A DNA stretch of 64,000 nt, taken from NCBI RefSeq assembly GCF_049445855.1, contig NZ_JBMSDV010000004.1, positions 310,001 through 374,000 of the forward strand, in the 5' to 3' direction. The DNA is from JAGOCV01 sp049445855 (GTDB lineage Bacteria > Pseudomonadota > Gammaproteobacteria > Burkholderiales > Burkholderiaceae_C). The first letter of the stretch is position 1, and each line of letters begins with the position of its first letter. Under the pieces are notes generated by a model. It was not told the origin of the DNA, ran no database searches, and saw only the letters and a list, made by a program, of their open reading frames with translations. A program made the position numbers and the translations under genes. Of the stretch, positions 1 to 9,039 are shown piece after piece.

Positions 1-1360
1 TGGCTTGTCCAAGTCGCCTGAAAGGCGCGGCCCAGTGACCGGGCAACTCGCCCTTGTAGATCGGCAGCTCGAAAACTTCACGGCCACGATCCTTGCCGAC
101 GACGCGCTCAGCGAGCCGCTTGCCTGCATGTGCCGAATACGAGACGCCATTGCCACCGTAGCCAACGCCGTACCAGATCGTCTGGGAGGGGTCTGGCTGG
201 ACGAATCGCGGCATCGCGTCGTGACTCACGTCGACCCATCCCCACCACGAGTAATCGATATCAATTCCGGTAAGGGGAGGGAATTTGCGTGCGATCGCGT
301 CCGTGAGGAGTTTCAGGTGCTCGGGGTGCTCGGCATCTGCTCCCGAGACGGAGCTGCGGCTACCGATCTGCAGCCGGTTCCCTTTCAGGAGACGGTAGTA
401 GAAGCGGAGCGTTCGGGTGTCCGTCAGGAATGTCAGTGACTTGAACTTCGTGGCCTCGAGTTCGGCCGCTGTCAACGGGCGCGTGACGATCGAATTCGAC
501 AGGATCGGCATGACCTTGTTCTTCAGCGACGGATGCAGCTCTTGTCCGGTGTAGCCGCCCGTGCATACCACCACGCGCCTGGCACGGACCGTGCCCCCGG
601 GCGTACGCAGATGGTGCACGCCGCCAATGGTTTCCCATCCCTGGACGGGGCTTGCTGTATGGAGCTTCACGCCCAAGGCGCGCGCTGCCCTGATTGCACC
701 AAATGTGTACTTGAGTGGATGGATGCCGATACCGTCCGGCTCGAGCAATGCGCCCGCCGCCTCGCGCTCATCGCAGTAGTTTTCCCGGATTTCCTCTGGC
801 GTGAGCATGCGTGCGTCGTAGCCGAAATGCTCGCGCATGACTTGCGTCTCGTTCGAGAGATATGCAAGCATGGATTTGCGATGGGCTACATACAGATGTC
901 CGCCGTCATGTGCATCGCAGTCGAACTCCTTCGTCAACATCCGAAAGGTTTCGAAGCCATCGCGTACTTCAGCGTCGAGTTTCTTTGCGGTTTCCAACCC
1001 CCAGCGCTTGATCCAGCCAGACCGCTTCATGCGGCCGCTGGCGTTCTGGCCTTGACCGCCGCTTCGGCTCGAGCAGCCCCATGAGGCCTTGTTGGCCTCC
1101 AGGACCACGGCTTGCACGCCCTGCTCACGCGCCAGGAAGAGTGCGGTGGCAATACCTGTTGCCCCTGAACCGATGATGACGACATCGGCGTCGAAATCGG
1201 AGGTGACGGCGCCATCGTCCTCTGGCGGTGTTCCGGCCGTTGCAACCCAGTAGGTCGGGGCATAGTCACGCCCGGTGCCGGGTACGGACGTGACCAGTGG
1301 GTCATGTTTCGGGTCGTAGCCTGTGTCTCCTGTCAACCCGGCAAAGGCGGCTGCAGTCAT
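1..1360 (-). CDS. FAD-dependent oxidoreductase (DAO family), cut by window edge
   Basis: This is the N-terminal ~453 residues of a flavin amine/amino-acid oxidase of the D-amino-acid-oxidase fold; the C-terminus lies beyond base 1. After a ~50-residue leader it carries the dinucleotide-binding motif VVIIGSGATG followed by an ALFLARE helix, then WGCSSRSGGQGQNASGR, a flavin-contacting pattern seen in gamma-glutamylputrescine oxidase-like proteins. Near the visible end, WYGVGYGGNGVSYSAHAGK matches the second FAD-binding segment of the family. The ATG at 1358-1360 overlaps the stop of the upstream NTF2-like gene as ATGA, so the two are probably translationally coupled. The likely role is oxidation of an amine or N-substituted amino acid alongside the neighbouring demethylation genes. 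The exact substrate is unknown. Family is secure, specificity is not. Confidence 0.85.
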   Translation of the reverse strand, partial: MTAAAFAGLTGDTGYDPKHDPLVTSVPGTGRDYAPTYWVATAGTPPEDDGAVTSDFDADVVIIGSGATGIATALFLAREQGVQAVVLEANKASWGCSSRSGGQGQNASGRMKRSGWIKRWGLETAKKLDAEVRDGFETFRMLTKEFDCDAHDGGHLYVAHRKSMLAYLSNETQVMREHFGYDARMLTPEEIRENYCDEREAAGALLEPDGIGIHPLKYTFGAIRAARALGVKLHTASPVQGWETIGGVHHLRTPGGTVRARRVVVCTGGYTGQELHPSLKNKVMPILSNSIVTRPLTAAELEATKFKSLTFLTDTRTLRFYYRLLKGNRLQIGSRSSVSGADAEHPEHLKLLTDAIARKFPPLTGIDIDYSWWGWVDVSHDAMPRFVQPDPSQTIWYGVGYGGNGVSYSAHAGKRLAERVVGKDRGREVFELPIYKGELPGHWAAPFRRLGQA

Positions 1361-1776
1361 GCCGGGCTCCGTGCGGTCACCGCAGGGACGTTGGGCCGCA
1401 CCTTCCGGTAGGCGTTCTTGAGTGCGATCTTGCCATTCCTGAAGCGGAAAAGATCCACGCCCTCCACCTCGACGCGACTTCCGTCGGCCGCAGTGCCGCT
1501 GAACAGCCACTGCGATACCCCGAAGTCTCCCTGGACAAAGTGCCGGCCATTGGCCCAGTGCGCATCCGGCAATTGAGACCAGGCACCGGCAAATGCCTGG
1601 CGCACTGCTTCAGGCCCGACATGCCGGGTGCCGCAAGCATCCGGGCCCGCTGCGGTTTCGAAGACGCAGTCGTCACTCATGAACGACATCAGCGCGTCCA
1701 CGTCGTGGCGATTCCAGGCGTCGCTGAACGCTGCAAGCGTGGCCTCGGTAACTGGGGTGAAAGAAGATTGGCTCAA
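1357..1776 (-). CDS. NTF2-like/SnoaL-fold small protein
   Basis: A 139-residue protein with the cone-shaped NTF2/SnoaL pattern: an N-terminal helix (FSDAWNRHDVDALMSFMSDDCVFET), then a beta-rich half ending VEGVDLFRFRNGKIALKNAYRK. This DLFRF-x-GKI ending is typical of the ketosteroid-isomerase-like superfamily. Members are isomerases, hydratases or ligand-binding subunits, so no reaction can be assigned. Its stop codon overlaps the start of the FAD oxidoreductase, which suggests a small partner or accessory enzyme for that flavoprotein. It starts 126 bp after folD, so it may be the tail of the lacI-purU-etfBA-folD transcript or have its own promoter in that gap, where I saw no convincing boxes. 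Confidence 0.8.
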   Translation of the reverse strand: MSQSSFTPVTEATLAAFSDAWNRHDVDALMSFMSDDCVFETAAGPDACGTRHVGPEAVRQAFAGAWSQLPDAHWANGRHFVQGDFGVSQWLFSGTAADGSRVEVEGVDLFRFRNGKIALKNAYRKVRPNVPAVTARSPA

Positions 1777-1902
1777 GGGAACTCCTGACGACGGACAACA
1801 ACGGTATTTCGGATGTTCAAGACTATCGAGGCTGATTCCCCCGGCATAGGGCCAGCTTGGACCGATCGAATGGGCCAGCCGTTCAGGCTTCGGGCTGGCC
1901 GA

Positions 1903-2763
1903 TCAGGAAACGACGAGCGACGCTGCGTTCGTGGCGGACATGAGCGTGTTGGAAATCAACATCGTTACGGTCATTGGGCCTACGCCTCCGGGAACAGGCG
2001 AGATGTGGCTCGCCTTCTCCCGTACGCCGGCAAAATCCACGTCTCCAGTGATGGAGCCGTCGGCGAGTCGATTGATGCCTACGTCGATGACCACAGCACC
2101 GCGCTTGACCATTTGCGGAACGATGAGATTCGGGTGACCTGCTGCGACGACCAGGATGTCTGCCAGCAGCGTGTACTGTCCGAGGTCCTTCGTCAATGCG
2201 TGGCAAACAGAGATGGTGGCCCCAGCCTGGAGCATCATCAATGCCATCGGCTTGCCGACAATGTTGCTGGCGCCCACGATGACAACGTTCTGCCCTGCGA
2301 TGGGTATGCCCTCCGACTCGAGCATGGCCATGACTGCCTGGGGCGTGCATGGTGCGAACGCGGGATGCCCCGCAGCCAGTGCGCCAACGTTGTACAGATG
2401 AAAGCCATCGACGTCCTTGTCACGCGAGATCTTCTGCAGGACCGGGCCGATATCGATGTGCGGTGGCAGTGGCAACTGCACCAGGATTCCATGGACGGCA
2501 TCGTCGTTGTTGAGTGCATCGATCTGTTCGATCAATTCTTTCTGCGAAACCGAGGACGGCAGCCGGACGAGATGGGACTCGATGCCGACTTCCCGGCACG
2601 CCTTGATCTTGTTGTTGACGTACACGATTGACGCGGCACTCTCGCCGACGAGAACAACGGCCAGACCAGGCTTCGTTCCTGAATCCACCAGTTGGGCGAC
2701 GCGAACGCGATAGTCTTCCCTGAGTCGCCGGGCCAACGCTCGGCCATCGATGATCTTTGCCAT
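1903..2763 (-). CDS. folD: Bifunctional methylene-THF dehydrogenase/cyclohydrolase
   Basis: FolD oxidises 5,10-methylene-THF to methenyl-THF with NADP and hydrolyses it to 10-formyl-THF in the cytoplasm. The 286-residue length is normal. Visible signatures are YVNNKIKAC with Tyr48 and catalytic Lys52, GILVQLPLP, KDVDGFH, the PCTP turn, the Rossmann segment VVIVGASNIVGKP and the C-terminal PVPGGVGPMT. It lies 7 bp downstream of etfA in the same run as purU. This placement, away from a purine-biosynthesis setting, argues that it serves the C1 flux coming from the divergently transcribed demethylating flavoprotein. It may be a second, catabolic copy beside a housekeeping folD elsewhere; that cannot be seen here. 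Confidence 0.95.
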   Translation of the reverse strand: MAKIIDGRALARRLREDYRVRVAQLVDSGTKPGLAVVLVGESAASIVYVNNKIKACREVGIESHLVRLPSSVSQKELIEQIDALNNDDAVHGILVQLPLPPHIDIGPVLQKISRDKDVDGFHLYNVGALAAGHPAFAPCTPQAVMAMLESEGIPIAGQNVVIVGASNIVGKPMALMMLQAGATISVCHALTKDLGQYTLLADILVVAAGHPNLIVPQMVKRGAVVIDVGINRLADGSITGDVDFAGVREKASHISPVPGGVGPMTVTMLISNTLMSATNAASLVVS

Positions 2764-2770
2764 GGAGGAC

Positions 2771-3715
2771 CTATGCCAATCGCGCCAGTTCAGGCACTGC
2801 AGTGAACAGGTCGGCCTCCAGCCCGTAGTCGGCCACGCTGAAGATCGGGGCTTCGGGGTCCTTGTTGATCGCCACGATCACCTTGGAGTCCTTCATGCCG
2901 GCCAGATGCTGGATGGCCCCCGAGATGCCCGCTGCGATGTACAACTGCGGCGCCACGATCTTGCCCGTCTGGCCTACCTGCAGGTCGTTGGGCGCGTAGC
3001 CCGCGTCCACCGCAGCGCGGCTGGCGCCGATGGCAGCGCCCAGCTTGTCGGCCAGCGGCGTCATCACTTCATTGAACTTCTCCGAGCTGCCCAGCGCCCG
3101 GCCACCGGAGACGATGATCTTGGCGGCGGTGAGTTCGGGGCGTTCGCTCTTGGCGATCTCCGAGCCCACGAAGCTGCTCTTGCCGTTGCCCGATGCTGCT
3201 GCCGGGGTTTCAATGGCCGCGCTGCCACCCGTGGCTGCTGCCGGGTCGAAGGCCGTGGTGCGCACCGTGATCACCTTGGTGGCATCAGCGCTTTGCACCG
3301 TGGCGATGGCGTTACCGGCGTAGATCGGGCGCTCGAAAGTATCGGCAGCATCGACCTTGGTGATGTCGCTGATCTGCGCGACGTCCAGCCGGGCGGCGAC
3401 GCGAGGTGCCACGTTCTTGCCGCTGGCCGTGGCCGGGAACAGGATGTGGCTGTAGTTGCCGGCAATCGCGAGGACTTGCGCCGCGACGTTCTCGGCCAGG
3501 CCGTGGGCGAAGCCTTCGCCGTCGGCGTGGATGACCTTGGCGACACCGGCGATCTGGCTGGCGGCCTTCGCGGCTTCTGCCGCGTTGTGACCAGCGACCA
3601 GCACATGGACATCACCACCGCAAGCGGCGGCGGCCGTCACGGTGTTGAGCGTGGCGGGCTTGATGGAAGCGTTGTCGTGTTCTGCCACAACGAGAGCATT
3701 TGCGAGAGTGGACAT
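2771..3715 (-). CDS. etfA: Electron transfer flavoprotein alpha subunit
   Basis: EtfA (FixB family) carries the FAD of the soluble ETF heterodimer that accepts electrons from acyl-CoA and N-methyl-glycine dehydrogenases and passes them to ETF:quinone oxidoreductase. The 314-residue length is standard. The C-terminal FAD domain shows the SGGRALGSSEKF loop, then GQTGKIVAPQLYIAAGISGA and INKDPEAPIF, all classic for the family. The start ATG lies 17 bp after the etfB stop. Its placement between purU/etfB and folD makes it the probable electron acceptor for the dimethylglycine-dehydrogenase-like enzyme at 6555. Its sequence looks like the housekeeping betaproteobacterial type, so it may also serve beta-oxidation. 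Confidence 0.95.
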   Translation of the reverse strand: MSTLANALVVAEHDNASIKPATLNTVTAAAACGGDVHVLVAGHNAAEAAKAASQIAGVAKVIHADGEGFAHGLAENVAAQVLAIAGNYSHILFPATASGKNVAPRVAARLDVAQISDITKVDAADTFERPIYAGNAIATVQSADATKVITVRTTAFDPAAATGGSAAIETPAAASGNGKSSFVGSEIAKSERPELTAAKIIVSGGRALGSSEKFNEVMTPLADKLGAAIGASRAAVDAGYAPNDLQVGQTGKIVAPQLYIAAGISGAIQHLAGMKDSKVIVAINKDPEAPIFSVADYGLEADLFTAVPELARLA

Positions 3716-3732
3716 GTATTTCTCCTGCTTCC

Positions 3733-4482
3733 TCAGATAACCTTGGCTTCGTTCTTGAGCTTGTCCACCAGCGTGGCCACGTCCGGCACCTTGATGCCGG
3801 CCTTGCGGCCCGCAGGCTCCGTCACCTTCAGCGTCTTCAGGCGCGGCTTCACGTCCACGCCCAGGTCTTCGGGCTTGACGGTATCCAGCTGCTTCTTCTT
3901 GGCCTTCATGATGTTGGGCAGCGTGACGTAGCGCGGCTCGTTCAAACGCAGGTCGGTGGTAATGACCGCCGGCAGCGTGAGCGCCAGCGTCTCCAGACCG
4001 CCGTCCACTTCACGGGTGACCTTGACCTTGTCGCCGTCGACTTCGACCTTGCTGGCAAACGTCGCTTGCGGCAGGTCGGCCAGGGCAGCGAGCATCTGGC
4101 CCGTCTGGTTGGCGTCGTCGTCGATCGCCTGCTTGCCCAGGATCACGAGCGAGGGCTGCTCCTTGTCCACAAGGGCCTTGAGCAGCTTGGCCACGGCCAG
4201 CGGCTGCAGCTCTTCGGCCGTCTCCACCAGGATCGCGCGGTCAGCGCCGATGGCCATCGCCGTGCGCAGCGTCTCCTGGCATTGCGTCACGCCGCAGGAG
4301 ACAGCAATGACTTCCGTCACAACACCCTTCTCTTTCAGGCGCACCGCCTCTTCGACCGCAATCTCGTCAAAGGGGTTCATGCTCATCTTCACATTGGCAA
4401 TGTCCACCCCGCTGCCATCGGACTTCACTCGGACTTTGACGTTGTAGTCCACCACGCGTTTCACGGGTACCAGCACTTTCAT
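3733..4482 (-). CDS. etfB: Electron transfer flavoprotein beta subunit
   Basis: EtfB (FixA family) binds AMP and pairs with EtfA. I chose the ATG at 4482 because it gives the canonical MKVLVPVKRVVDYNVKVRV opening and the normal 249 residues; in-frame starts further upstream would add about 80 residues of unrelated sequence. Typical segments are MNPFDEIAVEEA, the ILGKQAIDDDANQTGQM nucleotide-binding region and the LPAVITTDLRLNEPRYVTLP segment. A purine-rich GGAAACC stretch precedes the start. It is 37 bp downstream of purU and 17 bp upstream of etfA, consistent with one transcript. Confidence 0.95.
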   Translation of the reverse strand: MKVLVPVKRVVDYNVKVRVKSDGSGVDIANVKMSMNPFDEIAVEEAVRLKEKGVVTEVIAVSCGVTQCQETLRTAMAIGADRAILVETAEELQPLAVAKLLKALVDKEQPSLVILGKQAIDDDANQTGQMLAALADLPQATFASKVEVDGDKVKVTREVDGGLETLALTLPAVITTDLRLNEPRYVTLPNIMKAKKKQLDTVKPEDLGVDVKPRLKTLKVTEPAGRKAGIKVPDVATLVDKLKNEAKVI

Positions 4483-4519
4483 TTCGGTTTCCTTATTGAC
4501 CATGAATGGGTCGTGGCCC

Positions 4520-5371
4520 TCAACGGAACACGACTGTCTTGTGTCCGTTCGGCAATACACGTCTTTGCGCATGCCAGGTGACGGCCCTTGCCAGGACGGC
4601 GCTCTCGATGTCACGTCCCATCGCCGTGAGCGCCTCTGGCTGCATCGAGTGGTCTGCACGAGCGACGTCCTGCTCGATGATGGGTCCTTCATCCAGTTCT
4701 GCGGTGACGTAGTGGGCCGTCGCGCCAATCAACTTGACGCCTCTGTCAAAAGCCTGTTGATAGGGGCGCGCGCCCTTGAAGCTCGGCAAGAAGGAATGGT
4801 GGATGTTGATCGCGCGCCCCGCGAGAGAGCGGCAAAGATCGTCTGAAAGGATCTGCATGTAGCGCGCAAGCACGACCAGCTCGGCTTGCGTCGACTCCAC
4901 AATCTCCAGCAGTCGCCCCTCTGCAGCTGACCGTGTCGCAGCAGTCACGGGTACGTGGTGAAAGGGAATGTCGTGGGCCGCTGCGAGCTGGTAGAAATCC
5001 CGATGGTTGGAAACAATGGCTCGAATTTCCAGTGGCAACTGCCCTGTGCGATGACGGAACAACAGGTCGTTGAGGCAGTGCCCAAGCCTGGAAACCATCA
5101 GTACGGTCGGCATGCGCCGCCCATGTTCGCTCAGTTCCCACTCCATCTCCATGGGCTCGGCTACTGCGTTGAAGCTGGCCCGCAGCGCGTCCAGACTGTC
5201 CTCGCCCTTGGTGGAGAACTGGACACGCATGAAAAAAAGACCGGTGCTGGCATCGTTGTACTGGGCCGCTTCCGAGATGTTGGCCCCGCGGCTGGCGAGG
5301 AATCCCGATACTGCGGCAACGATGCCGACCCGGTCGTTGCATGAGAGAGTGAGAACGTAGGTGTGCGTCAT
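4520..5371 (-). CDS. purU: Formyltetrahydrofolate deformylase
   Basis: PurU hydrolyses 10-formyl-THF to formate and THF, recycling the folate carrier. The 283-residue protein starts with an ACT domain (roughly residues 1-85, opening THTYVLTLSCNDRVGIVAAV) followed by a formyltransferase fold. The catalytic Asn, His and Asp are visible in INIHHSFLPSFKGARPY and TAELDEGPI. The ATG at 5371 gives the usual ACT start; longer versions would run into unrelated sequence. It lies 28 bp after lacI and 37 bp before etfB. With folD in the same run it forms the drain for methyl groups loaded on THF, an arrangement known from actinobacterial dimethylglycine/sarcosine operons. Confidence 0.95.
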   Translation of the reverse strand: MTHTYVLTLSCNDRVGIVAAVSGFLASRGANISEAAQYNDASTGLFFMRVQFSTKGEDSLDALRASFNAVAEPMEMEWELSEHGRRMPTVLMVSRLGHCLNDLLFRHRTGQLPLEIRAIVSNHRDFYQLAAAHDIPFHHVPVTAATRSAAEGRLLEIVESTQAELVVLARYMQILSDDLCRSLAGRAINIHHSFLPSFKGARPYQQAFDRGVKLIGATAHYVTAELDEGPIIEQDVARADHSMQPEALTAMGRDIESAVLARAVTWHAQRRVLPNGHKTVVFR

Positions 5372-5399
5372 GTCAAGGTAGGTGAAAGAAGCGATGGCT

Positions 5400-6413
5400 T
5401 CATGTGACTGCGGGACGAGTGGTTTCCCTCTCGACCAGTGCGAGCGGGAGCGCGACAGCGTGCGGAGCGTCCCGGCCTTCCATCCGGGCGAGAAGCAACT
5501 CCGCAGCACCACGGCCCATTTCCGTGCATGGGACGTGCATGGTGGTCAGCGGCGGTGTGAAGGCGGCGGCCCATTCGAGGTTGTCGAAGCCGGTGATTTC
5601 GACATCGTCCGGAATCGAGAGTCCATGTTTGCGCGCCTCCAGCAGCGCGCCAACAGCGAGCACATCGTTGCCGCACATCACGGCTGTGGGCTGTGAGGCT
5701 GCGTAGACGGCAGAAAAGCCTCGACTTCCCTCGGCGATGGTGTAGTCGCCCTGGAAAACCGCATCGGCAGGCAGAGGGAAGCCGTGCTTTCTCAACTCGG
5801 CACGGAAGCCCTCGAGCCGCAACGCCATCCGATCATTGCGGCGCGTGTCGCCCGTGACCATGGCGAAGCGCTTGTGGCCTGCGGCGATGAAGTGCGCAGC
5901 GATGCGCCGACCTGCTCCGCGGTTGTCGTAACCGATACAGGGGTGCGGCGATTTCGGATCGAACACGTCGGTGCAAACGTATTTCACGTCGTTCGCGTCG
6001 AGCAATTCGAACAACTCCGGCCGATGCTTGAAGCCGACGAGGATCAACGCGTCCACACCTGAATGCACAAGCCGCCGGGCCTGCCTGAGCTCTTCGTCCA
6101 TGTCGAAGTGATAGGCGCCCATGACAAGGCTGTAGCCAGCCGCGTGGCAAGCAATTTGCACGGCGTCGATGTAGTCCGCAAACACCGAGTACCCGATGTG
6201 CGGGATCAGCGCACCCATCACATACGAGCGGCCGCGCGACAGCGCCCGTGCGGATGGGCTCGGCTCGAAGTCGAGCTCGGCGGCCGCTGCCAGTACGCGT
6301 GCACGGGTGGATTCTGCGACGAGATCTGGTCGATTCAGCACGCGTGAAACGGTGGCGGGGGACACGCCTGCCTTGTGCGCGACTTCACGCAGATTGGATC
6401 GGGATGAAGACAT
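5400..6413 (-). CDS. LacI-family transcriptional repressor
   Basis: A 337-residue regulator with an N-terminal helix-turn-helix and hinge (NLREVAHKAGVSPATVSRVLNRPD, residues ~7-30) and a periplasmic-binding-protein-like sensor domain (from about residue 65, with MGALIPHIGYSVFADY and the C-terminal DVEITGFDNLEWA strand). I chose the ATG at 6413 because it places the HTH at the usual distance from the N-terminus; an upstream in-frame start would add 24 residues. It is the first gene of the purU-etfBA-folD run and is divergent from the flavoprotein at 6555. A 20-bp palindrome of LacI-operator type lies 45 bp upstream of its start, so it probably represses both directions and itself. The inducer is unknown and is probably the pathway substrate. 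Confidence 0.9.
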   Translation of the reverse strand: MSSSRSNLREVAHKAGVSPATVSRVLNRPDLVAESTRARVLAAAAELDFEPSPSARALSRGRSYVMGALIPHIGYSVFADYIDAVQIACHAAGYSLVMGAYHFDMDEELRQARRLVHSGVDALILVGFKHRPELFELLDANDVKYVCTDVFDPKSPHPCIGYDNRGAGRRIAAHFIAAGHKRFAMVTGDTRRNDRMALRLEGFRAELRKHGFPLPADAVFQGDYTIAEGSRGFSAVYAASQPTAVMCGNDVLAVGALLEARKHGLSIPDDVEITGFDNLEWAAAFTPPLTTMHVPCTEMGRGAAELLLARMEGRDAPHAVALPLALVERETTRPAVT

Positions 6414-6457
6414 GGATAAATGTTGAAAAGCCTTGTTGCGAAGGCTGTTTGTATATA

Positions 6458-6477
6458 TTATGAAACCGGTTTCATAA
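6458..6477. promoter_or_regulatory. LacI-type operator palindrome
   Basis: A perfect 20-bp palindrome with core TGAAACCGGTTTCA, centred between 6467 and 6468 on the CG-flanked symmetry typical of LacI/GalR operators. It lies in the 141-bp divergent gap between lacI (start 6413) and the flavoprotein gene (start 6555). A TTGACA hexamer at 6479-6484 abuts it on the rightward side, but I could not find a convincing -10 at the right distance. On the leftward side the AT-rich CATAATATATAC just downstream could serve as the lacI -10. Binding by the adjacent LacI protein is inferred. Confidence 0.8.
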
Positions 6478-6554
6478 ATTGACAAGCAATTCTCCTTGCG
6501 CTGATTCGGGATGTCTTGAATGGATTGCTTGTGTTGTCTATCAGGAGTCTGGAT

Positions 6555-9014
6555 ATGCAGGATCTACCGGCGCGCTGCGACGTGATCATCATTGGCGGGG
6601 GCATCGTCGGTTGCTCCATTGCCTACCATTTGACGAAGCTTGGAATCCGCGATGTGTTGCTGCTCGAGAGGCGTCAGCTCACCTGTGGAACAACGTGGCA
6701 CGCTGCAGGACTGGTGCCCCAGCTGCGTGCGACGAGGACGCTCACCGAACTGGCCAAATACACATCCGAACTGCTTGTCACGCTCGAGGCGGAGACCGGC
6801 CAGGCGACCGGCTTCAAGCAGAACGGCTCGATCGGGGTTGCGCTGACCGAAGCGCGGTTCGAAGAATTCAAAAGAACCGGAGCCATGGGCCGGGCGTTCG
6901 GGGTTGAGGTCGAGTTCCTCACGCCTTCCGACATCCAGTCAAGGTATCCGCTTCTCGCGGACAAGGACGTTGTTGGCGGTATCTGGACGCCCAACGACGG
7001 GCAGACCAATCCTGTCGATACCACGCAAGCGTTTGCGAAGGGTGCCCGTATGGGGGGCGCGCGCATCGTGGAGAACGCGGAGGTGATGGACATCGTCATC
7101 GAAAACGGACGTGCTGTCGGTGTGAAGGTCCGTCATGATGGTGCCGAAGGCGAGGTCCGTGCGGGCACGGTGGTACTGGCCGCCGGCATGTGGAGTCACT
7201 GGGTGGGCAGACAGGTGGGCCTGCGGTTGCCACTGCAGGCTGCAGAGCATTTCTACATCGTGACTGAGCCCATTGCCGATCTGCCTTCCAACTTGCCTGT
7301 GCTGCGGGTGCCGGACGAGTGGGCTTACTACAAGGAAGATGCGGGCAAGTTGCTGCTGGGGGCCTTCGAACCCGTGGCGAAGCCATGGGCCCTCGATGGA
7401 ATCCCCAAGGATTTCTTCTTCGACGAACTGCCGGACGACTTCGATCACTTCGAGCCGGTGCTGACGCGCGCGATGGACCGCGTTCCCGTGCTCCAGCGCA
7501 CGGGCATTGCCACCTGGTTCAACGGTCCCGAAAGCTTTACACCGGACGACCGTTACCTCCTTGGTGAAACGGCCGAGGTTCGGGACCTGTTTGTCGCCTG
7601 TGGATTCAACTCGATCGGAATCCAGAGCTCAGGAGGGGCGGGCAAAGTTCTGGCCGAATGGATCCGGGACAGGCGCTCGCCCGTGGACCTGCCGGGCATG
7701 GACGTTCGCCGCATGCACCCGAGCCAAGGCACTCGCGCATATCTCAAGGATAGAACCAAAGAGACCCTCGGGCTTCTGTTCGCCATGCACTGGCCGTTTC
7801 GCCAGGTCGAAACAGCGAGAGGCGCACGCCGTACGGCGTTTCACGATCGCCTGATCGCGCAAGGCGCATGCATGGGCGAGCTTGCGGGCTGGGAGCGCTC
7901 GAACTGGTTCGGCGCTCCGGGCAGCAGGCCATCGTACGAGTACAGCTACGGTCGGCAGAACTGGTTTGACGCCGCTGGCGCAGAGTGCCGCGCGGCACGC
8001 GATTCCGTGGCACTGTTCGATCAATCGTCGATGCCCAAATTCATCGTTCAGGGGCGTGACGCCTGTGCGGTGCTCGAGCGACTTTCCACCAATCGCATCG
8101 ACGTCCCGCCGGGACGCATTGTGTATACGCAATGGCTCAACGAAAGAGGCGGGATCGAAGCCGACCTCACGATCACCCGTCTCACAATCGACAGCTTCAT
8201 GGTCGTGAGTTCGGTGTCAACGCAGATACGTGACCTCGCCTGGCTACGTGAGCACATCCCCGAAGGCGCGTTCTGCACGGTGACGGATGTGACCTCTGGC
8301 ATGCCGATGCTGGGTCTTATGGGGCCGAATGCACGCGCATTGCTCGCGGAAGCCAGCAATGCGGATTTCTCCAACGACGCATTTCCGTTCGGAACCTCGC
8401 AGGAAATCGAAATCGGCTATGCCATCGTGCGGGCCAATCGCATCACGTATGTCGGAGAACTGGGTTGGGAGATTTACATCCCCGCGGAGTTCGCGTTGCA
8501 TGTTTTTGACCGCTTGATGGAGATTGGTGTCAGGCATGGGTTGAAGCTGGCTGGCTTCCATGCCTTGAACGCCTGTCGAATGGAAAAAGGCTATCGCCAT
8601 TGGGGCGATGACATCGGCATCGAGGATTCACCTTTGCATGCGGGCCTCGGCTTCACCTGCGCCTGGGACAAGCCCGGTGGATTCATCGGACTGGAGGCAT
8701 TGAAGGCGCAGAAGGCAGCGGGCGTCCCCCATCGGCGCCTTGTGCAGTTCCGGCTAGCCGACGACGCGGAACTGCTCTATCACGAGGAGCCCATATTTGC
8801 CGATGATCGTCCAGTGGGCGTCATCACATCCGGCATGTATGGTCATCGCATCGGCGCGTCGCTCGGGATGGGGTATGTGCGACTGGACGAGCCGGTAACG
8901 GCGGACCGGCTGGCTTCGCTGCGCTTTGAAATCGGCATCGGTGACCGTCGCGTGCCGGCCCAGGCGCAGCTCGGGCCGTGGTACGACCCGAAGAACGAAC
9001 GCATCCGTACCTGA
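6555..9014 (+). CDS. Dimethylglycine/sarcosine dehydrogenase-like flavoprotein with THF-binding GcvT domain
   Basis: An 819-residue two-domain enzyme. The N-terminal ~400 residues are a DAO-type flavoprotein with VIIIGGGIVGCSIAYHL and the motif GTTWHAAGLV; His49 there corresponds to the histidine that carries covalent FAD in mitochondrial dimethylglycine and sarcosine dehydrogenases. The C-terminal half is an aminomethyltransferase (GcvT-like) domain, with GLMGPNARALL, YVGELGWEIYIP and GYRHWGDDIG, followed by a GcvT C-terminal barrel (from about residue 720). Such enzymes demethylate N-methyl substrates and load formaldehyde onto THF. I chose the ATG at 6555 because AGGAG lies 7 bases upstream; an in-frame TTG at 6516 lacks this. 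FolD, PurU and EtfAB supply the matching downstream chemistry. The substrate could be dimethylglycine, sarcosine or another N-methyl compound. Confidence 0.9.
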   Translation: MQDLPARCDVIIIGGGIVGCSIAYHLTKLGIRDVLLLERRQLTCGTTWHAAGLVPQLRATRTLTELAKYTSELLVTLEAETGQATGFKQNGSIGVALTEARFEEFKRTGAMGRAFGVEVEFLTPSDIQSRYPLLADKDVVGGIWTPNDGQTNPVDTTQAFAKGARMGGARIVENAEVMDIVIENGRAVGVKVRHDGAEGEVRAGTVVLAAGMWSHWVGRQVGLRLPLQAAEHFYIVTEPIADLPSNLPVLRVPDEWAYYKEDAGKLLLGAFEPVAKPWALDGIPKDFFFDELPDDFDHFEPVLTRAMDRVPVLQRTGIATWFNGPESFTPDDRYLLGETAEVRDLFVACGFNSIGIQSSGGAGKVLAEWIRDRRSPVDLPGMDVRRMHPSQGTRAYLKDRTKETLGLLFAMHWPFRQVETARGARRTAFHDRLIAQGACMGELAGWERSNWFGAPGSRPSYEYSYGRQNWFDAAGAECRAARDSVALFDQSSMPKFIVQGRDACAVLERLSTNRIDVPPGRIVYTQWLNERGGIEADLTITRLTIDSFMVVSSVSTQIRDLAWLREHIPEGAFCTVTDVTSGMPMLGLMGPNARALLAEASNADFSNDAFPFGTSQEIEIGYAIVRANRITYVGELGWEIYIPAEFALHVFDRLMEIGVRHGLKLAGFHALNACRMEKGYRHWGDDIGIEDSPLHAGLGFTCAWDKPGGFIGLEALKAQKAAGVPHRRLVQFRLADDAELLYHEEPIFADDRPVGVITSGMYGHRIGASLGMGYVRLDEPVTADRLASLRFEIGIGDRRVPAQAQLGPWYDPKNERIRT

Positions 9015-9039
9015 ATCATCTCCGCACAGAAAGCACATC

